A DNA stretch of 58,372 bases from Streptomyces spiralis (GTDB taxonomy: Bacteria > Actinomycetota > Actinomycetes > Streptomycetales > Streptomycetaceae). The stretch is taken from the NCBI RefSeq assembly GCF_014654675.1, contig NZ_BNBC01000058.1, forward strand, positions 1-58,372. The letters are read 5' to 3'. The notes below the pieces were generated by a model. The model saw only the letters and a list, made by a program, of their open reading frames with translations, was not told the DNA's origin and did no database searches. The position numbers and the translations under genes are program-made. Shown in pieces: positions 25,152-33,551 of the stretch; within the stretch, counting starts at the first letter, position 1; each line of letters starts with the position of its first letter.

Positions 25152-26249
25152 TCAGTCGCGGATGTCCTGCAGCAGCCACTCGCGGGGAATCTCGTGGCCC
25201 ATGCCGCGCTCGCGAGCCCGTTCGTAGACGAGGGCCGCCACGGCGTGGAACTGGGCGCCCTGGATGTTGCCGCGCTCGGAGAACGTCACCTGCTCATCGC
25301 TCTCGCGGGCGCGGGCGCGGCCCGCGAGTACCGCGTCGAGGTGCACGACCCGGGCATCGGCCGGCGGGCGGCGGACGCCCCTGTCGTGCCGGTGGCGCCG
25401 CCAGACGGCGGCCCCGGGGTCGGCCCGGTAGGTCACGTACTCGTCCTCGGTCTCCCAGCCGGGTGCGGAGGAGGGCACGCTGGCGTTGCCGAGCCTGAGC
25501 CACACGTCGAAGCGTTGCCGCGCCCGTGCGTCCGGGCTGCCGCCGATGCAGGTGACATGGGTGCCCGGTCGGAGATGCCGTCCGAGGACGACGTCGCCGA
25601 CGGCGTCGGTGCAGCCGGCCACGATGTCGGCACCCTGATGGACCTGTTCCGGCTCGTCGACCGTCACCGCGTCCAGGCCGTACCGCTCGCGCATCTCGGC
25701 GGCGAAGCGGTCGCGATGAGCCCGGGTGGGGCTGTACACCTGGACGCGTTCCAGCGGGCGTACGGTGCGCAGCGCCTCGACGTGGCTGCGTGCCATGCCG
25801 CCGGAACCGAGCAGGCCCAGTACGCGGGCGTCATCGCGTGCGCCGTGGCGTACGCCGATGGCCGAGTCGGCGCCCACCCGCAGGTGCTGCAGCAGCCCGT
25901 CGTTGAGCAGCGCGACGGGCTCACCGGTGCGGGCGTCGAGCAGGAGGACCAGCCCGCAGAACAGCCCCGGCCGCACGCAGTGCTTCTCCTGTGTCCGGCG
26001 GCCCGGGGGACCGGCCTCGGTGAGCACGTCGGACTTCATCCGGAGGGCGACGTAGCCGGTGCGGGCCGAGCCGCCCTCCATCGTCCCCCACCGGTAGACG
26101 CGCTCGTCGTCCAGGGGCAGGGCCAGATCGATACGGGGACGGCACACTCCCGTGCCCGCGGCCAGGTCGTGATAGGCCTCTTCGAGCGCGTGCACCACGT
26201 CGGTCATGGTGAGCACGGCGGCCGTGACGTCGTTGCCGAGGACGAGCAT
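25152..26249 (-). CDS. Ornithine cyclodeaminase/mu-crystallin family oxidoreductase
   Basis: 365 residues. The NAD(P)-binding Rossmann core is at ARVLGLLGSGGMARSHVEALRTVRP. The N-terminal part has the family pattern RPRIDLALP..YRWGTMEGGS and GYVALRMKSDV. ATG 26249 follows AGGGAGAAGC. Members include ornithine cyclodeaminase, alanine dehydrogenase and ketimine reductases, so the reaction here is open. It lies 48 bp downstream of the class II aldolase gene, in the first unit of the GntR regulon, pointing to a role in the same catabolic pathway. Confidence 0.85.
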   Translation of the reverse strand: MLVLGNDVTAAVLTMTDVVHALEEAYHDLAAGTGVCRPRIDLALPLDDERVYRWGTMEGGSARTGYVALRMKSDVLTEAGPPGRRTQEKHCVRPGLFCGLVLLLDARTGEPVALLNDGLLQHLRVGADSAIGVRHGARDDARVLGLLGSGGMARSHVEALRTVRPLERVQVYSPTRAHRDRFAAEMRERYGLDAVTVDEPEQVHQGADIVAGCTDAVGDVVLGRHLRPGTHVTCIGGSPDARARQRFDVWLRLGNASVPSSAPGWETEDEYVTYRADPGAAVWRRHRHDRGVRRPPADARVVHLDAVLAGRARARESDEQVTFSERGNIQGAQFHAVAALVYERARERGMGHEIPREWLLQDIRD

Positions 26250-26297
26250 GCTTCTCCCTTCGGCGCTGCTCAGGGGCTTGGGTACCGGTGGCGGCGG

Positions 26298-27050
26298 TCA
26301 GGGCCGTACGGGTGTGCCGGGGCCCTCGTGCTCCGCCCGCGCCGCGAGATGCCGCCACATCGCCGAGACGTTGAAGGCGGGCCCGAGGTCCGGCAGTTCG
26401 GCGATGTCGTCATCCGGGATCGGGCGCAGGGGTGCGCCGGTGGCGGCGACGGCGAGGGTGGTGCGGGCCAGCGCGTCCACGGCGAGGGCCCGGGTCACGG
26501 CCTCCGCCACGGCCTGGCGGGGATCGCCGGTGCCGACGGCGACGAGCCCGTGGCCGCGCAGGACGACGACGGGGCGGTCCCCGAGCGAGGCGACCATCTG
26601 CTCGGCGAGGTCCCGGCGGCGGATCAGGGCCGAGCGGGGCCAGACGGGGATGCCGTCGTGTGCGAGCCGGGCCGCGGGGATGTCGTAGGAGCCGACGAGG
26701 GGGAGCCAGGGCAGGCCCGCGGCGGAGGCGGCGACCACGGCGGGCGGATGGGCGTGCACCACGGCGGTGACCTCCGGCCGGGCGCGCAGCACCTCGGCGT
26801 GGATGGGCAGCTCGCTCGGCGCGGACCACTCCGGGGGTGTCTCGCCCTTGCCGTCGAGGTCGACCTCCTGGACGTCGTCGACCACGGTGAACGCCAGTCC
26901 GCGTTCCCCGGGGCCGCGGCCGCGCACCAGGAGGGTTCGCTCACCGGTCCGGGCGCTGACGTGTCCGAGGATGTGCTCCACCAGGCCGGTGACGGCGAGG
27001 ACGCGGCAGGCGACGGCGACGCGCTCACGCAGTGCTTCGTACGACTCCAC
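26298..27050 (-). CDS. Class II aldolase/adducin family protein
   Basis: 250 residues. Metal-binding His pair in VTAVVHAHPPAVVAAS and a third His in VVVLRGHGLVAVG; an N-terminal GHVSART motif binds phosphate or carboxylate in relatives. Start GTG 27050. Members are zinc- or manganese-dependent aldolases, epimerases or decarboxylases acting on short sugar acids or aromatic hydroxy acids (3,4-dihydroxyphthalate 2-decarboxylase belongs to this family, worth noting here). First gene of a two-gene unit divergent from gntR with operator site 1 between. Confidence 0.85.
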   Translation of the reverse strand: MESYEALRERVAVACRVLAVTGLVEHILGHVSARTGERTLLVRGRGPGERGLAFTVVDDVQEVDLDGKGETPPEWSAPSELPIHAEVLRARPEVTAVVHAHPPAVVAASAAGLPWLPLVGSYDIPAARLAHDGIPVWPRSALIRRRDLAEQMVASLGDRPVVVLRGHGLVAVGTGDPRQAVAEAVTRALAVDALARTTLAVAATGAPLRPIPDDDIAELPDLGPAFNVSAMWRHLAARAEHEGPGTPVRP

Positions 27051-27071
27051 CAGGATTCGCCCGTTCTCTAT

Positions 27072-27091
27072 TGGTCTGTTGGTATGACTTT
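27072..27091 (+). promoter_or_regulatory. Composite operator site 1 (gntR / class II aldolase divergent promoter)
   Basis: TGGTCTGTTGGTATGACTTT, the weakest of seven related 20-bp sites. The TGG-8 bp-TGG spacing and the first half of the palindromic core are kept, while the second half (ACTTT) is degenerate, which suits autoregulation. It lies 56-75 bp before the gntR start. Confidence 0.65.
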
Positions 27092-27146
27092 AAGCCATTG
27101 TCGAAGAGCTGGTCAACGACCCGCCTGGTCATGGGACAATGCGCTC

Positions 27147-27935
27147 ATGCCATCCCGACCCAGCCATGCCCGGCGAGCCGAGAACGAAGGCGCGGCGCCG
27201 GCCAAGCGGACCGCCGCGCCCGAGGGCCTGTTCAAGGCGGTGTCCTCCAGTCGCGTCTCCCAGCTGATCGTCGACCAGATCCGAACGCTGCTGAAGGAAG
27301 AGCATCTGCAGCCCGGCGACCGGCTGCCCAGCGAGCGCGATCTGTGTACGCAGTTCGGCGTCAGCCGGGTGACCGTGCGGGAGGCGCTGCGCAGCCTGGA
27401 GGCCAGCGGGCTCGTGGAGATCCGCGTCGGCGCCCGGGGTGGTGCGTTCGTGACGGCGCCGTCGTCGCGCCGGGTGGGGGAGGGCCTCGCCGACCTGCTG
27501 TCCCTGTCGCCGGTGACCTCGGCCGAGGTCACCGAGGCGCGGCTCGTCTTCGAGCTGGGCATCGTGCCCCTCATCGTCGAGCGCGCCACCGACGAGGATC
27601 TCGACGCGCTGCGTGCCCTGTGCGACGAGCACGCGGAGGCGGTCAAGGAGGGACGGTACGACATGGAGATGTCCGCCGACTTCCACGCGCGCGTGGCGGC
27701 GTGCACGCACAACGCCGCGATCGAGATGCTCGTCCAGTCCTTCCACGGTCCGATGCTCATGAGCCTGCGCGAGGCGCAGAGCATCGAGCCCCGGATGGGG
27801 CAGAAGGGCTCGAAGGAGCACCGTGCGTTCGTCGAGGCACTCGCGGCGCGTGACGCGGAGGCGGCGACGGAGATCATGCGCACGCACCTGAAGCGGACGG
27901 CGTCCCGGGTGAAGGGTGAACGCTCCGGCGCGTAG
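27147..27935 (+). CDS. GntR-family regulator, FadR subfamily (FCD domain); likely master regulator of the 25-52 kb island
   Basis: 262 residues. Winged helix at 35-100 (RVSQLIVDQIRTLLKEEHLQPGDRLPSERDLCTQFGVSRVTVREALRSLEASGLVEIR) and an all-helical FCD ligand domain at 125-240 with metal-site His residues (DFHARVAACTHN, EHRAFVEAL). FadR-subfamily operators follow TNGTNNNACNA, matching the ATGGTNNNACCAT core of seven sites in this window. ATG 27147 is chosen because the HTH begins soon after; its Shine-Dalgarno is weak. A strong terminator follows at 27951. Confidence 0.9.
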   Translation: MPSRPSHARRAENEGAAPAKRTAAPEGLFKAVSSSRVSQLIVDQIRTLLKEEHLQPGDRLPSERDLCTQFGVSRVTVREALRSLEASGLVEIRVGARGGAFVTAPSSRRVGEGLADLLSLSPVTSAEVTEARLVFELGIVPLIVERATDEDLDALRALCDEHAEAVKEGRYDMEMSADFHARVAACTHNAAIEMLVQSFHGPMLMSLREAQSIEPRMGQKGSKEHRAFVEALAARDAEAATEIMRTHLKRTASRVKGERSGA

Positions 27936-27950
27936 GGGCGAAGTGGGCGG

Positions 27951-27982
27951 GCCCCGGATCCGGTTGGGTCCGGGGCTCTTTT
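27951..27982 (+). terminator. Rho-independent terminator of gntR
   Basis: GCCCCGGATCC pairs with GGGTCCGGGGC (one G-T pair) around GGTT and is followed by TCTTTT. One of the few hairpins here with a T-run. Confidence 0.85.
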
Positions 27983-27995
27983 GTGTCCGACGTTA

Positions 27996-28015
27996 AGGCA
28001 TTATGGTTAGACCAT
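27996..28015 (+). promoter_or_regulatory. Composite operator site 2 (bicupin 1 promoter)
   Basis: AGGCATTATGGTTAGACCAT. The core ATGGT-TAG-ACCAT (28003-28015) is a perfect palindrome. CATTAT preceded by AGG could serve as the -10 region. It lies 39-58 bp before the bicupin 1 start. Confidence 0.85.
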
Positions 28016-28053
28016 CAGGTGATCACAGGGCTACGGCCATCACAGGAGGCACC

Positions 28054-29064
28054 ATGGGCAAGAAGGGGCGCGTCTTCGTCCGCGGCCTGACCTCGGAGAC
28101 CTACGGCCTGGGCGAGTTCCGCCGCCGGCAGTTGGCGGTCAAGCGGGTGCGTGACGACTCCGTGGTCGTCGACGACGCCAAGGTGGCCCATTCCGGCGAC
28201 AGCGAGAAGTCCCGGACGTGGTGGCGGGTGGGCCCGGGGGACGAGGACTTCCTCACCCAGACCATCCAGGTCCACTTCGTCGAACTGCCGCCGCAGTCCA
28301 GCAACCACGGGCACGGCCACCAGAACGAGGCCGCCTTCTACATCCTCGAGGGCCGCGGCTACGAGATCCACGACGACCAGCGCTACGACTGGGCCAAGGA
28401 CGACCTCGTCTTCGTCCACACCGACTCCGTGCACCGCCACTTCAACCCCTACGACGAGACCGCCACCGCTCTGGTGGTCAAGGCCAAGAGCACCTGGATG
28501 TTCATGGGCCTGTGGCAGCAGGGCCGCAGCGGCCCCGTCGAGCGCGAGGACGAGTTCGGGCCGCGTGAGGACTGGTCGCGCATCTGGACGCCGGGCGTCG
28601 GCGACCGCAAGAAGGTCATCAAGCCGGCCGACACCACCTGGGAGAACACTCCGCTCGGCCGGGTCCGGGTGCTCTCCTCGCCCGAGCGCACCGACGCCCG
28701 CATCTTCTCCGTCGACGCCTTCGAGCTCGACATCCCCGCCGGCAGCCGCTCCGGCAAGTACTGGAAGATGGCCGACGAGGTGCTCTACGTCCTCGACGGG
28801 GGCGGGTACGCCCTGCAGTGGGAGGTCGAGGCGGAGATCGCCGAGAAGTACTACGCGCGCGTCGCGCTGGAGCCGACCCGGCACGAGATCACCAAGGGCG
28901 ACACGCTGTACGTGCCGCAGAACCACGTGTGCCAGCTCTTCGCCTACGACGGCACGCCCCTGCGGCTGCTGTCCGCGCAGAACCGCGTCTTCAAGCACCT
29001 CGGCTACGACACGGTGCACTTCATGGAGGACGCCCCCGAGTACCGGTCGGTGCCCGAGGCCTGA
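28054..29064 (+). CDS. Bicupin protein 1 (gentisate-dioxygenase-like), putative dioxygenase
   Basis: 336 residues with two cupin domains. Domain 1 (about 70-165) keeps metal ligands in HGHGHQNEAAFYILEGRG (HxH and Glu) and a second-motif His at VHTDSVHRHFN. In domain 2 (about 220-325) the HxH is replaced (SGKYWKMADEV), so metal probably binds only in domain 1. ATG 28054 follows AGGAGG. It is a monocistronic unit led by operator site 2, ended by a convergent terminator. Bicupins of this size include gentisate and 1-hydroxy-2-naphthoate dioxygenases; ring cleavage is a possible but unproven role. Confidence 0.82.
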   Translation: MGKKGRVFVRGLTSETYGLGEFRRRQLAVKRVRDDSVVVDDAKVAHSGDSEKSRTWWRVGPGDEDFLTQTIQVHFVELPPQSSNHGHGHQNEAAFYILEGRGYEIHDDQRYDWAKDDLVFVHTDSVHRHFNPYDETATALVVKAKSTWMFMGLWQQGRSGPVEREDEFGPREDWSRIWTPGVGDRKKVIKPADTTWENTPLGRVRVLSSPERTDARIFSVDAFELDIPAGSRSGKYWKMADEVLYVLDGGGYALQWEVEAEIAEKYYARVALEPTRHEITKGDTLYVPQNHVCQLFAYDGTPLRLLSAQNRVFKHLGYDTVHFMEDAPEYRSVPEA

Positions 29065-29091
29065 CCCGAACGCTCCCCGCCCGACCGGAAC

Positions 29092-29132
29092 GCTTCGGCC
29101 CCACACCGTCCCGACGGGTGTGGGGCCGAAGC
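29092..29132. terminator. Bidirectional convergent terminator
   Basis: Perfect 16-bp stem GCTTCGGCCCCACACC / GGTGTGGGGCCGAAGC with a nine-base loop between bicupin 1 (+) and the AAA+ ATPase gene (-). It should end both transcripts. Confidence 0.88.
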
Positions 29133-29148
29133 ACGTGGTGCGTCCGCG

Positions 29149-30036
29149 TCACACGCGGTCCGCGGCAGCCTCCTCGGCCGCGGCGAGCAGGTCGTCCAGA
29201 CTCAGGCGGGCCGGCTCCCGCGCCGTGTCCAGGCGCAGGGCGAGCGCCCCGTGCACGGTCTTGCGGATCCGCCGCCCGTCCAGACCGGTCAGCAGCTTTC
29301 CCACCCGCTGGTGCACCGCCGGATCCTCCGCCAGATGCGACAGCTCGGGCCACTGCGCCGCCAGGGAGCGCAGCGAGTCGGCGACGATCCGCGGCACCAC
29401 CGACTCGTCGGGCAGTTCCGTGCGCACCACCAGGTCCGCGCGGGAGAGGAACGCCTCGTCGACGGCCTCGGCGAAGTTCGTCGTGACCACCAGCAACGTG
29501 CCCGGACGCTCGGCCCGCAGCGCGTCGAGACCGCTGAGCACGGCGTCCGTCGCCCGGTGCACGTCGACCGGGTTGGTGTCGAAGGAGGCCGCGTGGCGGC
29601 GCACCGCCAGCGCCTCGACCTCGTCGACAAGGACCAGCGTGTGGGGACGGCGCGCGGCCAGTTCCGGCAGCGTCTCGCGGAACAGCCGGGAGACCGCGCG
29701 CTGGCTCTCGCCCAGCATCTCGCTGGGAAAGGCGTGCGGATCGACCTCGACCAGTGTGGTCGCGCCGTGCGGGGCCAGGGTGCGCGCGGCGGCCTGGGCG
29801 AGGCCCTGCGCCAGGGTGGTCTTGCCGGTGCCGGGTGGACCGGCCAGCACCACCAGACCGTGCGGGGCCACGGGCGAGCCCGCGAGCCGCCGCCCGTGCC
29901 GGAGCACGAGGACGGCGGTCGCGAGCAGCCGCTCCTTGACCCGTGGATCGACGATGACCGAGTCCCACGGCCCGTCGTGGTGGTCGGCGGGCAGGGCGTG
30001 GATCCCCGCGACACCGTGCGGAGTTGCGGTGCTCAC
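29149..30036 (-). CDS. AAA+ ATPase, Pch2/TRIP13-like in outline
   Basis: 295 residues. Walker A GPPGTGKT (66-73), Walker B LVLVDE (134-139), sensor 1 VVTTNF and a sensor-2 Arg region GRRIRKTVHGA near the C-terminus. It has no membrane segment, protease or DNA-binding domain. The single compact AAA+ module and sequence style recall Pch2/TRIP13 remodellers. GTG 30036 follows AAGGA. It is the last gene of a seven-gene operon, 18 bp after bicupin 2. No HORMA, CD-NTase or effector is nearby, so a defence role is unlikely; remodelling or activation of a cupin enzyme is a possible role (inference). Confidence 0.82.
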   Translation of the reverse strand: MSTATPHGVAGIHALPADHHDGPWDSVIVDPRVKERLLATAVLVLRHGRRLAGSPVAPHGLVVLAGPPGTGKTTLAQGLAQAAARTLAPHGATTLVEVDPHAFPSEMLGESQRAVSRLFRETLPELAARRPHTLVLVDEVEALAVRRHAASFDTNPVDVHRATDAVLSGLDALRAERPGTLLVVTTNFAEAVDEAFLSRADLVVRTELPDESVVPRIVADSLRSLAAQWPELSHLAEDPAVHQRVGKLLTGLDGRRIRKTVHGALALRLDTAREPARLSLDDLLAAAEEAAADRV

Positions 30037-30054
30037 CGTCGGAGGTCCTTTCGC

Positions 30055-31122
30055 TCAGGGCCAGGTGGGGCGGGTCAGCGCGGGCCACTGGATCGTCGAC
30101 GGGTCACCGGCCTGCGCGTCGCGGATGTGGTCCGGCGGCTCCTCGAACAGCACCAGCGGATCGCACAGGGCCCGCATCGTCTCCAGCAGGCTGTCGAACA
30201 TGTGGATGCGGACCACCTTCGCGGTGCGCTCCGGGTCGGTGTTGATGTGCTGGTGCCACAGGAAGTGGTCGACGACGATGATGTCGCCCTTCTTCCAAGG
30301 ATGGCGCTCGCCGCCCTCCGGCTCGGTGCCCAGGTAGCTCTCGCCGCTGCCTTCCACGACGTACAGCCATGCCTCGCCCGGGTGCCGGTGCATCGACTGG
30401 GCGCGGCCGGGGCCGATCTCGAACATGGCCATCGTGATGCCCGAGGCCTGGTAGCCGATGGCACGGTCCAGCAGGAAGGTGGTGCGGGTGCCGCGCGGGG
30501 TGTTGCGCAGCTCCAGCTCGTCCCAGCTCGTGTGCAGCCGGCCCGAGCGGCGGGCTTCCTGGTCGCGGGCGAGACGGCGCAACCGGGTCGCGTACGGGTC
30601 GGCGCCGTCGCGGCCCGGCGAGAACGGCGGGCGCGGCGGCAGCTCGTCGACGGGCGTGTGGCCCGCGTCCTCCAGGACGGCCATGCCCATGGTCTCCAGC
30701 AGCGGTGCACTGGAGAAGGTGAGGTAACGCGTGGGTGTGTCACCGTCGTTGCCGCTGCGGTGCCAGGCCCAGGCCGGCAGATGCAGTGAGTCGCCGGGGC
30801 CCCAGTCGATCCGCTTGCCGTCGATCTCGGTCCAGCCCCAGCCGGCCACCACGAAGACCATCGCGTCCCAGGAATGCCGGTGCAGTGTGGTCGTCGTGCC
30901 CGGGTCCAGCTCGTGCGCCAGGGCGTCCATCGTCCGGGTCGGCCGGTCGCCGTCGGCGCCGACGTAGACGCCGACGCGGCTGCCCCGCTCGGTCGGGTGC
31001 ATCACGACGTCCTCGAGGGGCACGACGGTGCGGTGGTTCTTGCGCCACTCCTCGATGAAGGCGGCGCGTCGTCGTTTCTGGACGTGGTAGTGGGTGACTC
31101 CGGTCGTGGTGTGCGTACTCAA
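30055..31122 (-). CDS. Bicupin protein 2, putative dioxygenase
   Basis: About 355 residues. Both cupin domains keep HxH motifs: TLHRHSWDAMVFVVAGWG with WAWHRSGN in domain 1, and SMHRHPGEAWLYVVEGSG with LWHQHIN in domain 2. Glu is Ala in the usual third-ligand position in both, a three-His arrangement known in some dioxygenases. Start TTG 31122 is preferred because GGGAG lies five bases upstream; the frame is open to TTG 31134. It lies between the MFS gene and the AAA+ gene in the ABC operon. Substrate unknown. Confidence 0.8.
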   Translation of the reverse strand: MSTHTTTGVTHYHVQKRRRAAFIEEWRKNHRTVVPLEDVVMHPTERGSRVGVYVGADGDRPTRTMDALAHELDPGTTTTLHRHSWDAMVFVVAGWGWTEIDGKRIDWGPGDSLHLPAWAWHRSGNDGDTPTRYLTFSSAPLLETMGMAVLEDAGHTPVDELPPRPPFSPGRDGADPYATRLRRLARDQEARRSGRLHTSWDELELRNTPRGTRTTFLLDRAIGYQASGITMAMFEIGPGRAQSMHRHPGEAWLYVVEGSGESYLGTEPEGGERHPWKKGDIIVVDHFLWHQHINTDPERTAKVVRIHMFDSLLETMRALCDPLVLFEEPPDHIRDAQAGDPSTIQWPALTRPTWP

Positions 31123-31163
31123 CGTGTCTCCCAACAGGAGGTGGTGAAAGGGGAGTCGGACGA

Positions 31164-32393
31164 TCAGGAGACCCCGGCCGTGGCGGTCTCCACGCGGTAC
31201 TCGCGCACCGTGCGGCTGCGGGTGGCACTCGCGCCCGAGACGAGGGCCGGCACCAGCCCGCCGAAGGTCAGCGCGGCGACCGGACCGAGCGCGCCGGCGG
31301 CCACGCCCATCAGCGAGTCACCGAGGGCGGGGCCGCCTCGGGAGCACATCTGGTAGATGGCCGAGACACGGCCGCGCAGCTCGTCCGGCGTCTCCACCTG
31401 GACGGCGGCGTGGCGCACGGTGGTGGCGACCGCGTCCGCCGCGCCCAGTGCCAGGGCCGCGGCTCCGGCGATCCAGAAGGTGCGCGACTGGGCCAGGGCG
31501 ACGACGGCCAGTCCGTACGCGGCCGTTCCCCACAGCACGATGCGTCCGGCGCGGGCGGTGCGCACCAGCCGGAAGACCCACACCGACCCGATCAGCGCCC
31601 CGGCCGAGGGGGCAGCGGACAGCAGGCCGTAGCCGGTGGCGCCCACGTGCAGGACGTCCGAGGCGAAGGCGGGCAGCAGCACCCGGTACGCGCCGAACAC
31701 CGTGGCCGTCAGGTCCAGGCCCATGAGCTGCCAGACCACGGGCCGTTCGGCCACGTACCCCACACCGTCCCGGAGGCTGTCCCACAGTGAGGGCCGCGCG
31801 CCGTCGACGCGCAGGGGTGGCACGCGCAGGACGGCCAGCACGACGACCAGGGCGCCGTAGGTGACGGCGTCGAAGACGTAGACGGCCCCCGGCCCGCCGA
31901 CGGCGATCAGCCCGCCGGCCAGCGCCGGGCCCAGCAGGACGGCAAGCTCGCGCGAGGGGTTGAGCAGGGCGAAGGCTTCGACGAGTCGCTCCTTCGGCAC
32001 CATCGCCGGGATGAGCGCCTGCCGGGCCGGCTGGTCGAAGGTCGCCGCCGCCGTCGCCAGCAGCGAGGAGACGACGACCGCCCAGACCGTGGCGCCGCCC
32101 GCCAGGGTGAGCGCGGCGATCCCCGCCGACACCAGCAGCGCCACCCCCTGCGTGACCTGGAGCAGCCGGCGGCGGTCCAGCCGGTCGGCGTAGATGCCGC
32201 CGGCCGGGGACAGCACCAGCAGGGCCACCGCCTGCGCCAGGCCCACCAGTCCGACCTGCGCGGTGGAACCGGTCAGCTGGTAGACCTGGTACAGGTTGGC
32301 GGCGACGGCGCCCCGGGTCCCGATCTGGGACAGGACGACGCCGCCCCAGTAGAGGTCGAAGTCGCGGTTGCGCAGTACCTCCGGTATCGCCAT
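31164..32393 (-). CDS. MFS transporter (EntS-like group)
   Basis: 409 residues with 10-12 membrane helices. The loop motif GGIYADRLDRRRLL after helix 2 is the MFS signature, and the overall pattern is of the EntS/MFS_3 group, often exporters. ATG 32393 is three bases from the ATPase stop, so the genes are tightly coupled. In this operon it may export a toxic intermediate or serve as a second transporter. Confidence 0.86.
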   Translation of the reverse strand: MAIPEVLRNRDFDLYWGGVVLSQIGTRGAVAANLYQVYQLTGSTAQVGLVGLAQAVALLVLSPAGGIYADRLDRRRLLQVTQGVALLVSAGIAALTLAGGATVWAVVVSSLLATAAATFDQPARQALIPAMVPKERLVEAFALLNPSRELAVLLGPALAGGLIAVGGPGAVYVFDAVTYGALVVVLAVLRVPPLRVDGARPSLWDSLRDGVGYVAERPVVWQLMGLDLTATVFGAYRVLLPAFASDVLHVGATGYGLLSAAPSAGALIGSVWVFRLVRTARAGRIVLWGTAAYGLAVVALAQSRTFWIAGAAALALGAADAVATTVRHAAVQVETPDELRGRVSAIYQMCSRGGPALGDSLMGVAAGALGPVAALTFGGLVPALVSGASATRSRTVREYRVETATAGVS

Positions 32394-32396
32394 GGG

Positions 32397-33533
32397 TCAG
32401 TCGACCGGGACGAGGGTCACCTTGTCGGGGGCGACCGAGAAGTGCACCTCGGTGCCCGGCGGTATGGACAGGGTGGGGTTGGAGCGGTTGCGTATCTCCA
32501 GCTCCCCGACGCCCACGATGTGGTCGACGACGTCGCCCATGAAGGCGCGGGTGAGGACCGTGCCCGACCACTCGTTCGCCACGTTGCCGCGCCGCTCGCG
32601 GGACAGGTCGACGCACTCGGGCCGGATCGAGACCAGTACCGGGTCCCCGACGGCCGGGATGCGCTCCACCCCGTGGGCGACCATGCGGCCGTGCGCGGTG
32701 TCCACGCTCACCTCGCCCGCCCCGGCCGAGACGACCTTGCCCTCCATGAAGTTGGAGGTGCCGATGAACTCGGCCACGAACCGGGTGGCGGGCTTGGTGT
32801 AGATCTCGCGGGGCTTGCCTATCTGCTCGATGCGGCCCTGGTTCATCACCGCGATGCGGTTGGACATCACCAGCGCCTCGGACTGGTCGTGCGTCACATA
32901 GATCGCGGTGAGGTTCAGCTCCCGCTGCAGCCGCTTGAGCTCGAACCGCATCGACTCGCGCAGCTTGGCGTCCAGGTTGGACAGCGGCTCGTCCAGCAGC
33001 ATCAGCTCGGGCCGGGTCACCAGCGCACGGGCCAGGGCCAGGCGCTGCTGCTGGCCGCCGGAGAGCTTGGTGGCGGGCCGGCCGGCGTAGGCGGCGAGCT
33101 CGGTGACCTCCAGGGCCTGCCCGACGAGGTCCTCGATCTCCTTGCGGGCGGGCCGCTTGGCACGGGGCATCACCTCCAGCGGGAACGACACGTTCTTGAA
33201 CACCGACATGTGCGGCCAGATGGCGTACGACTGGAAGACCATGCCGAGGCCGCGCTGGTTGGCATGTATGTTGATCTTCTGCGCCGCGTCGAACAACACG
33301 CGGCCGCCGAGCGTGACCCGGCCCTCGGTGGGGCGCTCCAGACCGGCCACCGAGCGCAGCGTGGTGGTCTTCCCGCAGCCGGACGGGCCGAGCAGGGTGA
33401 ACAGTTCGCCGTCGTGCACTTCGAAGTCGACCCCGCCCACGGCGTACACGCGCGCGCCCTGACCGGACCGGCGCTTCGAGGCGCGCGCGGAGGTGTCGTC
33501 GTAGCTCTTCTTGAGGGATTCGACCGTCAACAT
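32397..33533 (-). CDS. ABC transporter ATPase, Fe3+/putrescine type (FbpC/PotA-like)
   Basis: 378 residues. Walker A GPSGCGKTT, Q-loop VFQSYAIWPHMSV, signature LSGGQQQR, Walker B LMLLDEPLSNLDAKLR, H-loop VTHDQ, and a C-terminal TOBE domain (300-378). An unusual insert of basic and Ser residues (about 12-27) precedes the core. It energises the permease encoded 18 bp upstream. FbpC-type systems import iron, phosphonates or, in aromatic degraders, carboxylates; the surrounding genes favour an organic acid. Confidence 0.92.
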   Translation of the reverse strand: MLTVESLKKSYDDTSARASKRRSGQGARVYAVGGVDFEVHDGELFTLLGPSGCGKTTTLRSVAGLERPTEGRVTLGGRVLFDAAQKINIHANQRGLGMVFQSYAIWPHMSVFKNVSFPLEVMPRAKRPARKEIEDLVGQALEVTELAAYAGRPATKLSGGQQQRLALARALVTRPELMLLDEPLSNLDAKLRESMRFELKRLQRELNLTAIYVTHDQSEALVMSNRIAVMNQGRIEQIGKPREIYTKPATRFVAEFIGTSNFMEGKVVSAGAGEVSVDTAHGRMVAHGVERIPAVGDPVLVSIRPECVDLSRERRGNVANEWSGTVLTRAFMGDVVDHIVGVGELEIRNRSNPTLSIPPGTEVHFSVAPDKVTLVPVD

Positions 33534-33551
33534 CGCTGATGGTCCCTTCGA

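Noticed and set aside
29149..30036. CBASS or other defence role for the Pch2/TRIP13-like ATPase
   Set aside because: No HORMA, CD-NTase or effector gene is nearby; all neighbours are metabolic and share the GntR-type regulation.
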